DNA of 35,733 bases from Flavobacterium sp. (GCA_030151255.1 JASLED010000072.1:1-35733); one strand, 5' to 3'. Counted from the stretch's first letter, positions 16,922 through 25,277 are shown. The notes: a model not told the origin generated them from the letters alone. A program made the numbers and translations.

Positions 16922-17018
16922 CCTCTTTCTTGACAAACTAATATACAAATAGCCAAAAACATTTGACTTTGCTTTAAAAATTAAACAGAAGTACAACATC
17001 AAGAAAGAGGTTTTTTTT
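16922..17018 (+). ncRNA. Branched terminator-like structured RNA element after the SdpI gene
   Basis: A perfect 12-bp stem, CCTCTTTCTTGA (16922-16933) with TCAAGAAAGAGG (16999-17010), closes a 65-base insert and is followed by eight Ts, as in an intrinsic terminator. The insert can itself fold into two hairpins: CAAAT/ATTTG (16946-16950 with 16961-16965), and a longer one made of ACTTT/GAAGT (16966-16970 with 16988-16992) and TTTAA/TTAAA (16973-16977 with 16981-16985). The whole is therefore a candidate three-way junction ending in a T-tract. It could be a small RNA's 3' end, a regulatory 3' UTR, or a terminator with an enlarged loop. I know of no family with these features. Confidence 0.45.
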
Positions 17019-17060
17019 AATTTGGGTGCCATATTTTTTTTAATTTGTTTAATAATGCTT

Positions 17061-17089
17061 AGGCCAACTTTACTAGTTGGCCTTTTTTA
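17061..17089 (+). terminator. Rho-independent terminator without an obvious gene before it
   Basis: Stem AGGCCAACT/AGTTGGCCT (17061-17069 with 17075-17083), a 5-base loop and a T-run. It is the second terminator-like structure in a row after the SdpI gene. It either backs up the first or ends an unannotated short transcript. Confidence 0.8.
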
Positions 17090-17111
17090 TTTTTACACGT
17101 TTCTCAAAAGA

Positions 17112-17151
17112 AATAATATTTAATTATATTAAAAAACAATTAAATATTATT
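17112..17151. promoter_or_regulatory. 14-bp perfect inverted repeat, candidate operator of the DUF2089 operon
   Basis: AATAATATTTAATT (17112-17125) and its exact reverse complement (17138-17151) are separated by 12 bases. A smaller TTTAAT-TAT-ATTAAA palindrome (17119-17133) is nested in it. The right arm ends directly at the -7 element (17152-17159), so a bound protein would cover the region where the -33 box should be. AT-only palindromes can arise by chance in such sequence, but 14 perfect pairs in this position are notable. Confidence 0.5.
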
Positions 17152-17159
17152 TATATTTG
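17152..17159 (+). promoter_or_regulatory. -7 element of the DUF2089 operon
   Basis: TATATTTG is an exact match. Predicted transcription begins at about 17166, 14 bases before the ATG at 17180. No -33 TTG is present; that region is taken by the inverted repeat. Confidence 0.55.
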
Positions 17160-17179
17160 CTTTACAAAAACAAAATAAA

Positions 17180-17461
17180 ATGTCAATTAAATATAAACTA
17201 CCTACTCAATGTCCAAGTTGTGACGAACAATTAAATGTAGTTCAACTAGCTTGCCCTACTTGCAACACTACCGTTAATGGTAAATTTAGTTTACCTATCC
17301 TTTTACAGCTTTCATTAGAAGAACAAGAATTTATTTTGCAATTCTTTTTATATAGCGGCAGCCTAAAACAAATGGCACAACAAATGAATATCAGCTATCC
17401 TACTTTACGAAATAGATTAGATGACATTATTGAACGTATTCAAAAAAATCAAAACCAATAA
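17180..17461 (+). CDS. DUF2089-family zinc-ribbon / helix-turn-helix protein
   Basis: The protein has 93 residues. The N-terminus carries a zinc ribbon with two CxxC knuckles (CPSC at 12-15, CPTC at 30-33). The C-terminus (~48-88) resembles a sigma-region-4-like helix-turn-helix (SGSLKQMAQQMNISYPTLRN). DUF2089 proteins are presumed DNA-binding regulators, but I know of no characterised function. It is the first gene of a tight operon (13 bases to the next gene), directly downstream of a large palindrome it might bind. Confidence 0.82.
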   Translation: MSIKYKLPTQCPSCDEQLNVVQLACPTCNTTVNGKFSLPILLQLSLEEQEFILQFFLYSGSLKQMAQQMNISYPTLRNRLDDIIERIQKNQNQ

Positions 17462-17474
17462 ACCATTATAAACC

Positions 17475-18059
17475 ATGCTAAAAAACTATTTATTTAAACC
17501 ATTTGAATTTGTTCAAGAAAAGACCTTGTTCTTAATTGGAATAAGTGTTTTAGTACTTACAACTATTGCACAAAAATTTACCTTTTCTAGAATTATCTCT
17601 TTTCTAAAAATGGCCGATTATGGAGAAAATCCTCAATGGTGGCAAGTTGGTCTGGATGCTGTTATTACAACGCTTTTATTAGCACTTGTTTTATTTGCTT
17701 TTGGTAGATTTATCAACACAAAAACAAGGTTTATTGATATTTTAAATACAGTACTTATTGCTCGTATTCCTATTTCGTTATTAGTTTTCACCGATATTAA
17801 TGGTTATATGTCGTTAAAAACTCATGCCTTATTACAGGTAATAAACAATCCTGAAGCTTTAACAGAACAAACTGAAAACATAACTGCTGTTACTATTTTA
17901 GGCGTATTAGGCTTGTGTTTTTTAATACTGTTTGCTTATTATCTTTATCAAGGCTTTAAAACAGCTACACATTTTAAAAAAACAATACATATTGTGGTGC
18001 TAATTCTTTTGGTACTAATAACGGATGGTTTATCAAGATTTATAACTACACTTTACTAA
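17475..18059 (+). CDS. Five-TM membrane protein, YIP1-like
   Basis: It has 194 residues. Hydrophobic segments lie at ~17-37, ~60-80, ~90-108, ~137-157 and ~167-185, with an N-terminal FKPFEF motif that precedes the first helix in many YIP1-family (PF04893) proteins. There are no catalytic motifs. It lies between the DUF2089 gene and the hydrolase gene, with 13 and 1 base of spacing, so all three are almost certainly co-transcribed. A role as membrane sensor or partner of the DUF2089 regulator is a guess from context. Confidence 0.65.
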   Translation: MLKNYLFKPFEFVQEKTLFLIGISVLVLTTIAQKFTFSRIISFLKMADYGENPQWWQVGLDAVITTLLLALVLFAFGRFINTKTRFIDILNTVLIARIPISLLVFTDINGYMSLKTHALLQVINNPEALTEQTENITAVTILGVLGLCFLILFAYYLYQGFKTATHFKKTIHIVVLILLVLITDGLSRFITTLY

Positions 18060-18060
18060 A

Positions 18061-18987
18061 ATGAAATATATTGTTTATTTACTAATTACATTAGTCACAA
18101 TTATTAGCAGTTTTGCACAAGAAATTACCCCAAAAGAAATTGTTGTAAACAGCTTAATTACCGGCGATTTATATAGCGCTTCTCCACAAGGAAAAAAATT
18201 AGCTATTATTATACCTGGTTCTGGACCAACAAATAGAAATGGAAATAGCCACGTTGGACTAAAATGCGATTCTTATAAAATGCTAGCAACCACCTTGGCT
18301 GCAAATGGTATAAATGCTTTTACGTATGACAAACGCATAATTGCTTTGTTAAAAAAGAATATGGTAAAAGAAAAGGATTTAAACTTTGAACAAAATATTG
18401 AAGATGTAAACATAATCATCAATTATTTTAAAAATACATATCCCGAAATTATTTTAATAGGTCATAGCGAAGGCGCTTTAATTGCCAATATTGCTGCTAT
18501 CGAAAATAAAAATGTAACTTCATTTATATCTCTTCAAGGTGCTGGAAAATCGGCTGATCAAATACTTTATGACCAAGTTACCAAGCAAGCTCCTTTTTTC
18601 TCAAAACAAGTAACAGAAATTCAAGATCAATTAAAAAAAGAACAAACAGTACAAAACGTACCACCAATGTTACAAGCATTATATAGACCTGACGTACAAC
18701 CGTATTTAATTTCTTGGATGAAATATGATCCGGCAATAGAAATAAAAAAAGTAAAACAACCCATTTTAATTATTGATGGAACCAAAGATTTACAAGTAGA
18801 CATAGAACAAGCAAATCTATTAGCAAAAGCTGCTCCTAAAGCCAAGAAAGTAACTCTTACTAATATGAATCATTTATTAAAAAAAATAGATAAAGACGAA
18901 GATAATTTAAAAAGTTACCAAGATCCAACTTTTACATTACATCCAGAATTGGTTACAACAATTGTCAATTTTATAACGAAACAATAA
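18061..18987 (+). CDS. Exported alpha/beta hydrolase
   Basis: The protein has 308 residues with a signal peptide (1-19, ending SFA-Q). The alpha/beta-hydrolase core shows an oxyanion-type PGSGPTNRNGN (~52-62), nucleophile elbow GHSEG (134-138, S136), an acid in DGTKD (~240-245) and the catalytic histidine in NMNHLL near 265-270. The complete triad suggests an active periplasmic or lipoprotein-independent secreted esterase/peptidase-like enzyme; the substrate is unknown. The start codon lies one base after the preceding stop codon, so translation may be coupled. A bidirectional terminator ends the operon. Confidence 0.87.
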   Translation: MKYIVYLLITLVTIISSFAQEITPKEIVVNSLITGDLYSASPQGKKLAIIIPGSGPTNRNGNSHVGLKCDSYKMLATTLAANGINAFTYDKRIIALLKKNMVKEKDLNFEQNIEDVNIIINYFKNTYPEIILIGHSEGALIANIAAIENKNVTSFISLQGAGKSADQILYDQVTKQAPFFSKQVTEIQDQLKKEQTVQNVPPMLQALYRPDVQPYLISWMKYDPAIEIKKVKQPILIIDGTKDLQVDIEQANLLAKAAPKAKKVTLTNMNHLLKKIDKDEDNLKSYQDPTFTLHPELVTTIVNFITKQ

Positions 18988-18996
18988 TTTCATTTC

Positions 18997-19037
18997 AAAA
19001 AAAATGTCTGTTTAATAATTTAAACAGACATTTTTTT
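18997..19037 (+). terminator. Bidirectional terminator between the hydrolase and radical SAM genes
   Basis: An 11-bp stem TGTCTGTTTAA/TTAAACAGACA (19005-19015 with 19020-19030), extended by A/T runs on both sides, serves the two convergent genes. Confidence 0.88.
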
Positions 19038-21237
19038 ATAAAACTAATAACCCATAATCTCTTAATTGTTGTGCTGGTTTTGAAATCCAAAACAACTCAA
19101 AATCATCTGGGCAAACTGCTTCATAACTACTTTTCATATTTTGATACGTTGATGTTTGCAATGTGCTATTTGCTAATTCTTCTACAAAACTGCAAAACCA
19201 ATCACCATCTTGTTTTTCCATATCTATATTTATGGTTTCACTTTTTGTATAAAACGTTAGCGTTACCATTTCTCTTTCTCTTCCTTTTTTCTTTTTTGTA
19301 AAATATTCTTGATAAGGAAATGTACCTAACCAAACTATTTTTTGATTGTTTTTGTATGTTGGATAAGCCTCATTTTCTAAACAATTAACTATATAATCAG
19401 GAGCCACTGTTGTACGCGGAACTTTAAAATCGAACCAATCGTTTAATGGCCAATCAAAGCACATTCCATGCATAAAATTAAACAACGATTTTTTCAATCC
19501 GAACGAAAACTTATCATGAATAGCTCCATTCAACTCAACATGAGGCACATCATTATTGGCAAAAGTACTATCTTCCTTTTTTAAGGCTTCTACTTTATAT
19601 TCCTCTGGATTCATTCCAACTGGTGAATGTGCTGTCATGGCAAATTGATGCCAAAATCCTGATTGTAACACTCCAGATTCAAACATTTGACGCACCATTT
19701 CTAAGCTATCAATTGTTTCTTGAGCTGTTTGTGTTGGAAAACCATACATTAAATAAGCATGTACCAAAATTCCTGCTTCTGTAAAATTTCTATTTACTCT
19801 TGCAACTTGCTCTACAGTTACTCCTTTGTCAATTAACTTCAACAAACGATCTGATGCTACTTCTAGTCCTCCAGATACTGCAATACATCCAGATTCTTTT
19901 AAAAGTAAACACAAATCTCTTGTAAAACTTTTTTCGAAACGAATATTGGTCCACCAAGAAACTATTAATTTTCTTCGAATAATTTCTAAAGCAACTTCTC
20001 TCATCAACGCTGGTGGAGCTGCTTCGTCTACAAAATGAAAACCTGTTTCACCTGTTTGTTTTACCAGCGTTTCCATTCTATCTACAATTAATTTGGCTGC
20101 AATAGGTTCGTATACTCGAATATAATCTAAACTAATATCGCAAAACGTACATTTTCCCCAATAACATCCGTGTGCCATTGTAAGCTTATTCCAACGTCCA
20201 TCACTCCACATTCGGTGCATTGGATTTACAATTTCAATTACTGAGATATAACTATCTAGCTTTAAATCAGAATAATCTGGAGTTCCTACATCGGCTTGCT
20301 TATAATCTTTTTTTAACGGATTGTTGATGTAAACTACTTCGTTATTTTTGCAAATTAATGTTCGTTTTAATTCTTGCTCATCCAACTTTCCTTCTACAAA
20401 ACCAATTAAATTTTCTAACGGCGCTTCGCCATCATCTAAAGTAATAAAGTCAAAAAACTCAAAAACGCGAGTATCTTTCAATGATCGAAGTTCTGTATTT
20501 GGATAACCACCGCCCATTGTAATTTTAATTTCTGGATGATTGTGTTTAATCCATTGCGCACATCGAAAAGCGCTGTATAAATTACCTGGAAAAGGAACTG
20601 AGAAACCTACAATTCTAGGATTTGAATGTTGTATAATTTTTTGTAATAACTCAATGGTTATTTTATCAATATAACTCAATGGTTGTTGTAATGAATTATA
20701 AAGCTCGTCAAATGTATGTGCAGAACGTCCTAAACGTTCGGCATATCTACTAAAACCAAAATGCGAATCGGTTGTTGCTACAATAATATCTGCAATATCT
20801 TCTAAATAAAGCGTAGATAAATGTTTTGCTTTATCTTGAATTCCCATTGTACCAAATGCCCAATCTAATTCTTCTAATTGCTCAAAACGAGAAGCTCTTG
20901 GCAAAAAACCATCTTTTACAATTGCATGAGCTAATGTTGGATTTTTACCTTGCAGAAACTTAATTACAGTATCTATTGTTGCAATATAATCTTTTTCTAA
21001 CGCTAACATTCTATGCGTATTGGCGTCTACCTCCTCGGTATGATTGTGAATATAATCGAATAAATCACTTAATCCTTCTTTGCTAAAAAGCTTGGTAATA
21101 ACCTCAATACCTAAATCAGACTGAAAGCTGGATATATTAAGTGTATTTAAAAAACCTTTTATATACGCCGTTGCAGGATAAGGTGTATTTAACTGCGTAA
21201 ATGGCGGTGTAATTAAAGTAATAGATGTTTTGCTCAC
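19036..21237 (-). CDS. B12-binding-like radical SAM protein
   Basis: The protein has 733 residues. The N-terminal part contains a Rossmann-like region resembling the cobalamin-binding domain (GFSVPFPGNLYSAFRCAQW, then TMGGGYPN, ~205-260), but no DxHxxG motif is visible, so base-off B12 binding is doubtful. The radical SAM cluster motif is C358-x4-C363-x2-C366 (HGCYWGKCTFCD), one residue longer than the classic CxxxCxxC. The SAM domain continues through GGLEVASDRLL to ~570, then a family-specific C-terminal region. The start is GTG at 21237, just before SITLITPPF; the nearest in-frame ATG would remove about 50 conserved-looking residues. Substrate unknown. It is a single gene. Confidence 0.88.
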   Translation of the reverse strand: MSKTSITLITPPFTQLNTPYPATAYIKGFLNTLNISSFQSDLGIEVITKLFSKEGLSDLFDYIHNHTEEVDANTHRMLALEKDYIATIDTVIKFLQGKNPTLAHAIVKDGFLPRASRFEQLEELDWAFGTMGIQDKAKHLSTLYLEDIADIIVATTDSHFGFSRYAERLGRSAHTFDELYNSLQQPLSYIDKITIELLQKIIQHSNPRIVGFSVPFPGNLYSAFRCAQWIKHNHPEIKITMGGGYPNTELRSLKDTRVFEFFDFITLDDGEAPLENLIGFVEGKLDEQELKRTLICKNNEVVYINNPLKKDYKQADVGTPDYSDLKLDSYISVIEIVNPMHRMWSDGRWNKLTMAHGCYWGKCTFCDISLDYIRVYEPIAAKLIVDRMETLVKQTGETGFHFVDEAAPPALMREVALEIIRRKLIVSWWTNIRFEKSFTRDLCLLLKESGCIAVSGGLEVASDRLLKLIDKGVTVEQVARVNRNFTEAGILVHAYLMYGFPTQTAQETIDSLEMVRQMFESGVLQSGFWHQFAMTAHSPVGMNPEEYKVEALKKEDSTFANNDVPHVELNGAIHDKFSFGLKKSLFNFMHGMCFDWPLNDWFDFKVPRTTVAPDYIVNCLENEAYPTYKNNQKIVWLGTFPYQEYFTKKKKGREREMVTLTFYTKSETINIDMEKQDGDWFCSFVEELANSTLQTSTYQNMKSSYEAVCPDDFELFWISKPAQQLRDYGLLVL

Positions 21238-21255
21238 TGCGACTTATTTATGCTA

Positions 21256-21263
21256 CAAAATTA
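21256..21263 (-). promoter_or_regulatory. -7 element of the radical SAM gene
   Basis: TAATTTTG on the minus strand lies 19 bases before the GTG start. A TACCAA-CTATT-TTGGTA inverted repeat (21262-21278) overlaps its upstream edge and could be an operator. Confidence 0.4.
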
Positions 21264-21373
21264 CCAACTATTTTGGTATTAAAATAATTTGAAAAATATA
21301 TCTATTAAAAAATGATGTTTAAAGAAAAAAATAATTTATTTTTAGCTATTATGTAATCATTAAGCAACTATAT

Positions 21374-23560
21374 ATGAGAATATTATTACTATTTATATCT
21401 CTTTTTTATTGTGCGTTTACTTTTGCTCAAAAGTTTGATCCTAATGATGCAAAATTAATTTGTTCGAATCAATTAGTAACTGGAAAAACTACACAAAGTA
21501 TAAACTACACCAATTTAACAACTAGCTGTGGTCCAACTAGACCATTATCTAGTGCTTTGGCATTCTATTATGTAGAAATAGAATCTGGTACAACTTTTAC
21601 ATTTACTATCAATCCACAAGGCCCTTTAGATTATGATTTTGCTGCATGGATAAACCCTGATTTTTCTAATTTAGGTCCTTCAGATCGAGGTTCGCAAAAT
21701 GACGGTGTTAATACAGGTTTATATGATACAGGTTTATCATTAACCGAAACAATGCTATGTGAAATTCCGAGTGCTATGCCTGGTGCAGGAGCTGCAAAAG
21801 TTCCTGGTTTTGTGCGTTATTTTGATGTACAACCTGGAGATGGAATACTAATAGCTGTTAATCGTTTTTCTATAATAGATGCCGGTTTTAATTTAACGTT
21901 TGGAGGCAATGCTATATTAAATTGTGATATTTTACCCAGAACATATGAAATTTGCGATGTTGACCACAAAAAGGAACAAAACTTTGATCTTGATGAAATT
22001 AAAAAAGAAATAAATAATTCTGCTAACACTTTTATTATTGATTTTTTTGATAATCCAGTTGATGCTTCAAATATAAATGCTACCAATACGTTACCTACTC
22101 CCTACACAGTAAGCATCTTAAATAGTCCTACTAAAATATATGCTAGATACACAAGAAGCAATGGTTTATTTGTAAAAAAGAGAGAAATAACATTAATGGT
22201 AAATGAAGTAGCTAAAGAACCAGAAAAACATTTACTATACAATGAATGTGCTATAAAAGAAGAAAACAATCAATTATTTGCATATTTTGATTTAACTAAA
22301 TTTGAAAAAGGGATTCAAAAAGATCATCTCAACTTAATTAAATTTGATTACTTTGAGAATACAACTTTGGATTTTAATATAAAAATTCAAAATCCAAAAG
22401 ATTTTTTATCATCCGATCAAATCATCAAAGTAATAATGACTATTGACAATAAATGTCCTGTTGAATTTCCTTTAGAATTAAAGGTTAATGAAGTAGCAAA
22501 AAAAACAAAAGAAGTTTTTATCTCAGAAATTTGTACAGAAAAAATTGAAAATAATAAACCAATTGCAATTTTTGATTTAACTATATATGAAATTGGAATT
22601 CAAAAAGAAAACAATTCAACTATTAATTTTAATTATTACAAAGGAAAAGTAGTTTCGGCAGAAACAAAAATTAACAATCCAAAAAGTTACTCAGCTAGCT
22701 CAGAAACTATTATTGTGGTAATGACAATAAAAGATTTGTGCCCAGTTGAATTTACAATAACATTAAAAGCTAATAAAATAGATATTGAATCTTCTGACAT
22801 TACTTATTCGGAGTATTGTGCTAAAGAAGGTGAAACTGAACTAATTTACAATTTAGAAAATACGATCAGTACTTTATTACAAAACAAACAGAAGGCTCCT
22901 TATATCATAGATTTCTATTTATTGAAAAAAGACGCTGAAGACCAAGAAAACAAAATTAATAATCCAACAGAGTTTTCACTGGCTTATAATACAAGTCAAA
23001 CTATTTATGTTAGAATAAGCGACGAGAATGAGTGTTATGTAATTTCTACTGTTCAACTACATTCTAAACCACGTTTTAGATTAGATAATCAAATAAACAA
23101 TAAATGTGAACCATTTTTATTGCCTGAATTACCACCAGGATATAATTACTATACAGAACCTAATAAAAAAGGAAATAAAATTATTCTTTCAACCTTAGAA
23201 TCAATTTTATATGGACCGAAAGAAATTTATATTTATGCAGAAGACAATTATGGATTACCAACATTAAATAATTGCTTTTTTGAAACCAGTTTTACAATTA
23301 CAACAAACGGGTGTATGATTACTAGAGGTATTTCTCCAAATGGAGATAATATAAACGATTTTCTCGATTTAAAATCATACGGCGTCTCTAAAATAAGTAT
23401 TTACAATAGATATGGTGCTGAAGTTTTCTCAAAATCAAATTATGTAAACGAATGGCACGGACAAGATAAAAGCAATAAATTATTACCTACCGGAACTTAT
23501 TTTTATTCTTTTCAAAGTACAAAAGGACAGTTTACAGGCTGGATAGAATTAATGTATTAA
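21374..23560 (+). CDS. T9SS-secreted surface protein with type-B sorting domain
   Basis: It encodes 728 residues. A signal peptide (1-18, ending TFAQ) is followed by a domain with two cysteines and a glycine-rich beta pattern (~25-185, resembling adhesin/PKD-associated domains in such proteins). Two tandem copies of a ~95-residue beta-rich repeat (about 276-369 and 371-465) follow; each opens with VNEVAK or a similar stretch and contains FDLT, GIQK and a final CPVEF. A third diverged copy (~470-560) may follow. The C-terminus (~652-728) is the gliding-motility-associated type-B CTD: RGISPNGDNINDFLDL, then YNRYGAEVF, then GTYFYSFQ. It should be exported by the type IX system (PorU and PorV are encoded nearby) and placed on the cell surface or released. 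Confidence 0.88.
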   Translation: MRILLLFISLFYCAFTFAQKFDPNDAKLICSNQLVTGKTTQSINYTNLTTSCGPTRPLSSALAFYYVEIESGTTFTFTINPQGPLDYDFAAWINPDFSNLGPSDRGSQNDGVNTGLYDTGLSLTETMLCEIPSAMPGAGAAKVPGFVRYFDVQPGDGILIAVNRFSIIDAGFNLTFGGNAILNCDILPRTYEICDVDHKKEQNFDLDEIKKEINNSANTFIIDFFDNPVDASNINATNTLPTPYTVSILNSPTKIYARYTRSNGLFVKKREITLMVNEVAKEPEKHLLYNECAIKEENNQLFAYFDLTKFEKGIQKDHLNLIKFDYFENTTLDFNIKIQNPKDFLSSDQIIKVIMTIDNKCPVEFPLELKVNEVAKKTKEVFISEICTEKIENNKPIAIFDLTIYEIGIQKENNSTINFNYYKGKVVSAETKINNPKSYSASSETIIVVMTIKDLCPVEFTITLKANKIDIESSDITYSEYCAKEGETELIYNLENTISTLLQNKQKAPYIIDFYLLKKDAEDQENKINNPTEFSLAYNTSQTIYVRISDENECYVISTVQLHSKPRFRLDNQINNKCEPFLLPELPPGYNYYTEPNKKGNKIILSTLESILYGPKEIYIYAEDNYGLPTLNNCFFETSFTITTNGCMITRGISPNGDNINDFLDLKSYGVSKISIYNRYGAEVFSKSNYVNEWHGQDKSNKLLPTGTYFYSFQSTKGQFTGWIELMY

Positions 23561-23579
23561 GAAAACATATACTTTCCTT

Positions 23580-23627
23580 AAAATACTTTTAATGTTGTAT
23601 TTTTATACAAACATTAAAAGTATTTTT
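23580..23627 (+). terminator. Rho-independent terminator after the T9SS substrate gene
   Basis: A long stem pairs 23580-23600 with 23605-23626 (AATACTTTTAATGTTGTAT side, one bulged base) and runs into Ts. Its right end spells TATTTTTG (23621-23628), the -7 box of the next gene. Confidence 0.75.
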
Positions 23628-23628
23628 G
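23595..23628 (+). promoter_or_regulatory. Promoter of bshC, embedded in the preceding terminator
   Basis: TTG (23595-23597), 23 bases, then TATTTTTG (23621-23628). Transcription would start at about 23635, giving an 18-base leader before the ATG at 23653. Confidence 0.45.
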
Positions 23629-23652
23629 TTTTATAAAACACAGTATTATTTT

Positions 23653-25242
23653 ATGGAAGTAAGTGAAATCACATTTCAAAATTCAGGATATTTTTCTAAG
23701 CTAATGAAAGATTATCTGAATCAAGAGCAATCGCTTCATTCGCTATATCATCGTTTTCCTACAATAGAAAATTTCAAGTTGCAGATAGAAGAAAAACAAC
23801 ATCATTTTTCTGCCGAAAAAAGACTTGTATTACACCAAGCCTTAAAAGATCAATATCAATCAATACAAGCGTCTGAAAATACCTTAATAAATATAGAAAA
23901 TCTAAAAGAGTCTACTACTTTTACCATTACAACTGGCCATCAATTAAATTTATTTACTGGTCCGCTTTATTTTATCTACAAAATTATTTCTGTTGTAAAT
24001 TTAACTAAGCAATTAAAAATACAATATCCAGAATACAACTTTATTCCTGTATATTGGATGGCAACAGAAGATCATGACTTTGATGAAATTAATCATTTCT
24101 ATTACGATGATAAAAAAATATGTTGGGACAATCCAAGCAAAGGTCCAGTAGGAAGACTTTCAACACAAACCTTAAACAAAGTGTTAGATGTTTTTAAAGG
24201 GCAATTAAACAATGGAATAAATGCTACCTTTTTGAAACAACTTTTTGAACAAAGTTATTTACAACACAATAATTTGGCTGATGCTACCCGTTATTTAGTA
24301 AACGAATTATTTAAAGAAACTGGACTTGTAATTATTGACGGAGACAACAAAGCATTGAAACAACTATTTGCTCCATCAATTCAAGACGAATTATTGAAAC
24401 AAAATTCAATTATTGAAGTAGAGAAATCGTATAAAATTTTAAATGATTATTTTATACAAGTTACGCCAAGAGAGATTAATTTGTTTTACATACAAAACAA
24501 TTTAAGAGAACGTATTATTTTTGAAGACAATATATACAAAGTAAACAATACTTCAATTCAATTTACAAAGGAAGAAATTACGGCAGAATTACAAAAAAAT
24601 CCAGAAAATTTTAGTCCCAATGTTATTCTTCGTCCATTATATCAAGAACAAATATTACCCAATCTTTGTTATATCGGCGGCGGCGGCGAATTAGCTTATT
24701 GGTTTGAGTTAAAACAAGTTTTTGAAGCTCATAAAACTCCTTTTCCGATTTTATTACTCAGAAATTCTGTTGTTTTGGTTTCAGAAAAACAAAATGAAAA
24801 GAGAAAAAAACTCAATTTATCTTGGCAAGATTTATTCTTAAAACAACAAAAATTAATCGATAAAAAAACATTAGAATTATCTAATAATTCATTTGATTTT
24901 GAAGAGCAAAAAAAGTTTCTTATCAATCAATTTAAAGCATTACAAGAACTAACTTTAAAAACTCATCCGTCTTTTATTGGTGCAGTAAATGCCCAAGAAA
25001 AAAAGCAAATTAAAGGTTTAGAAAATTTAGAAAAACGCTTTTTTATTGCCGAAAAAAAATTACATAAAGAGCAATTAGATCGAATAATAAACTTACAAAA
25101 AGAGCTTTTTCCTTCTCATACCTTACAAGAGCGTTATTGCAATTTTGCTCAATTCTACGAAGAATATGGACCTATAATGTGCAATAAATTATTTGAAAAA
25201 TTAAAACCACTTAATCAAGATTTTGATATTGTTATTTTATAA
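23653..25242 (+). CDS. bshC: Bacillithiol synthase BshC (cysteine-adding enzyme)
   Basis: The 529-residue length is close to B. subtilis BshC (539). Recognised blocks are TGHQLNLFTGPLYFIYKI (~95-115), VYWMATEDHDFDEI (~140-155), the glycine-rich YIGGGGELAYWFELK (~340-355) and a long coiled-coil C-terminal region (~375-500). BshC joins cysteine to glucosaminyl-malate, the last step of bacillithiol synthesis, in the cytoplasm. The ATG at 23653 is chosen because the frame's upstream TTG (23626) is inside the promoter and terminator. bshA and bshB are not in the window. It converges on the CNNM gene with a shared terminator. Confidence 0.93.
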   Translation: MEVSEITFQNSGYFSKLMKDYLNQEQSLHSLYHRFPTIENFKLQIEEKQHHFSAEKRLVLHQALKDQYQSIQASENTLINIENLKESTTFTITTGHQLNLFTGPLYFIYKIISVVNLTKQLKIQYPEYNFIPVYWMATEDHDFDEINHFYYDDKKICWDNPSKGPVGRLSTQTLNKVLDVFKGQLNNGINATFLKQLFEQSYLQHNNLADATRYLVNELFKETGLVIIDGDNKALKQLFAPSIQDELLKQNSIIEVEKSYKILNDYFIQVTPREINLFYIQNNLRERIIFEDNIYKVNNTSIQFTKEEITAELQKNPENFSPNVILRPLYQEQILPNLCYIGGGGELAYWFELKQVFEAHKTPFPILLLRNSVVLVSEKQNEKRKKLNLSWQDLFLKQQKLIDKKTLELSNNSFDFEEQKKFLINQFKALQELTLKTHPSFIGAVNAQEKKQIKGLENLEKRFFIAEKKLHKEQLDRIINLQKELFPSHTLQERYCNFAQFYEEYGPIMCNKLFEKLKPLNQDFDIVIL

Positions 25243-25277
25243 AAAAAATGGCTTGTGTAATCACAAGCCATTTTTTT
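25241..25277 (+). terminator. Bidirectional terminator between bshC and the CNNM gene
   Basis: A perfect 12-bp stem AAATGGCTTGTG/CACAAGCCATTT (25246-25257 with 25262-25273) has a TAAT loop and A/T runs on both sides. Confidence 0.9.

Noticed and set aside
16922..17010. The 12-bp inverted repeat read as a miniature transposable element
   Set aside because: There is no target-site duplication at the flanks and only one copy in the window; the following T8 fits an RNA structure better.
16811..17032. 73-codon minus-strand frame across the end of the SdpI gene
   Set aside because: It runs through the SdpI gene, the branched hairpin and its T-tract, and has no promoter or family resemblance.
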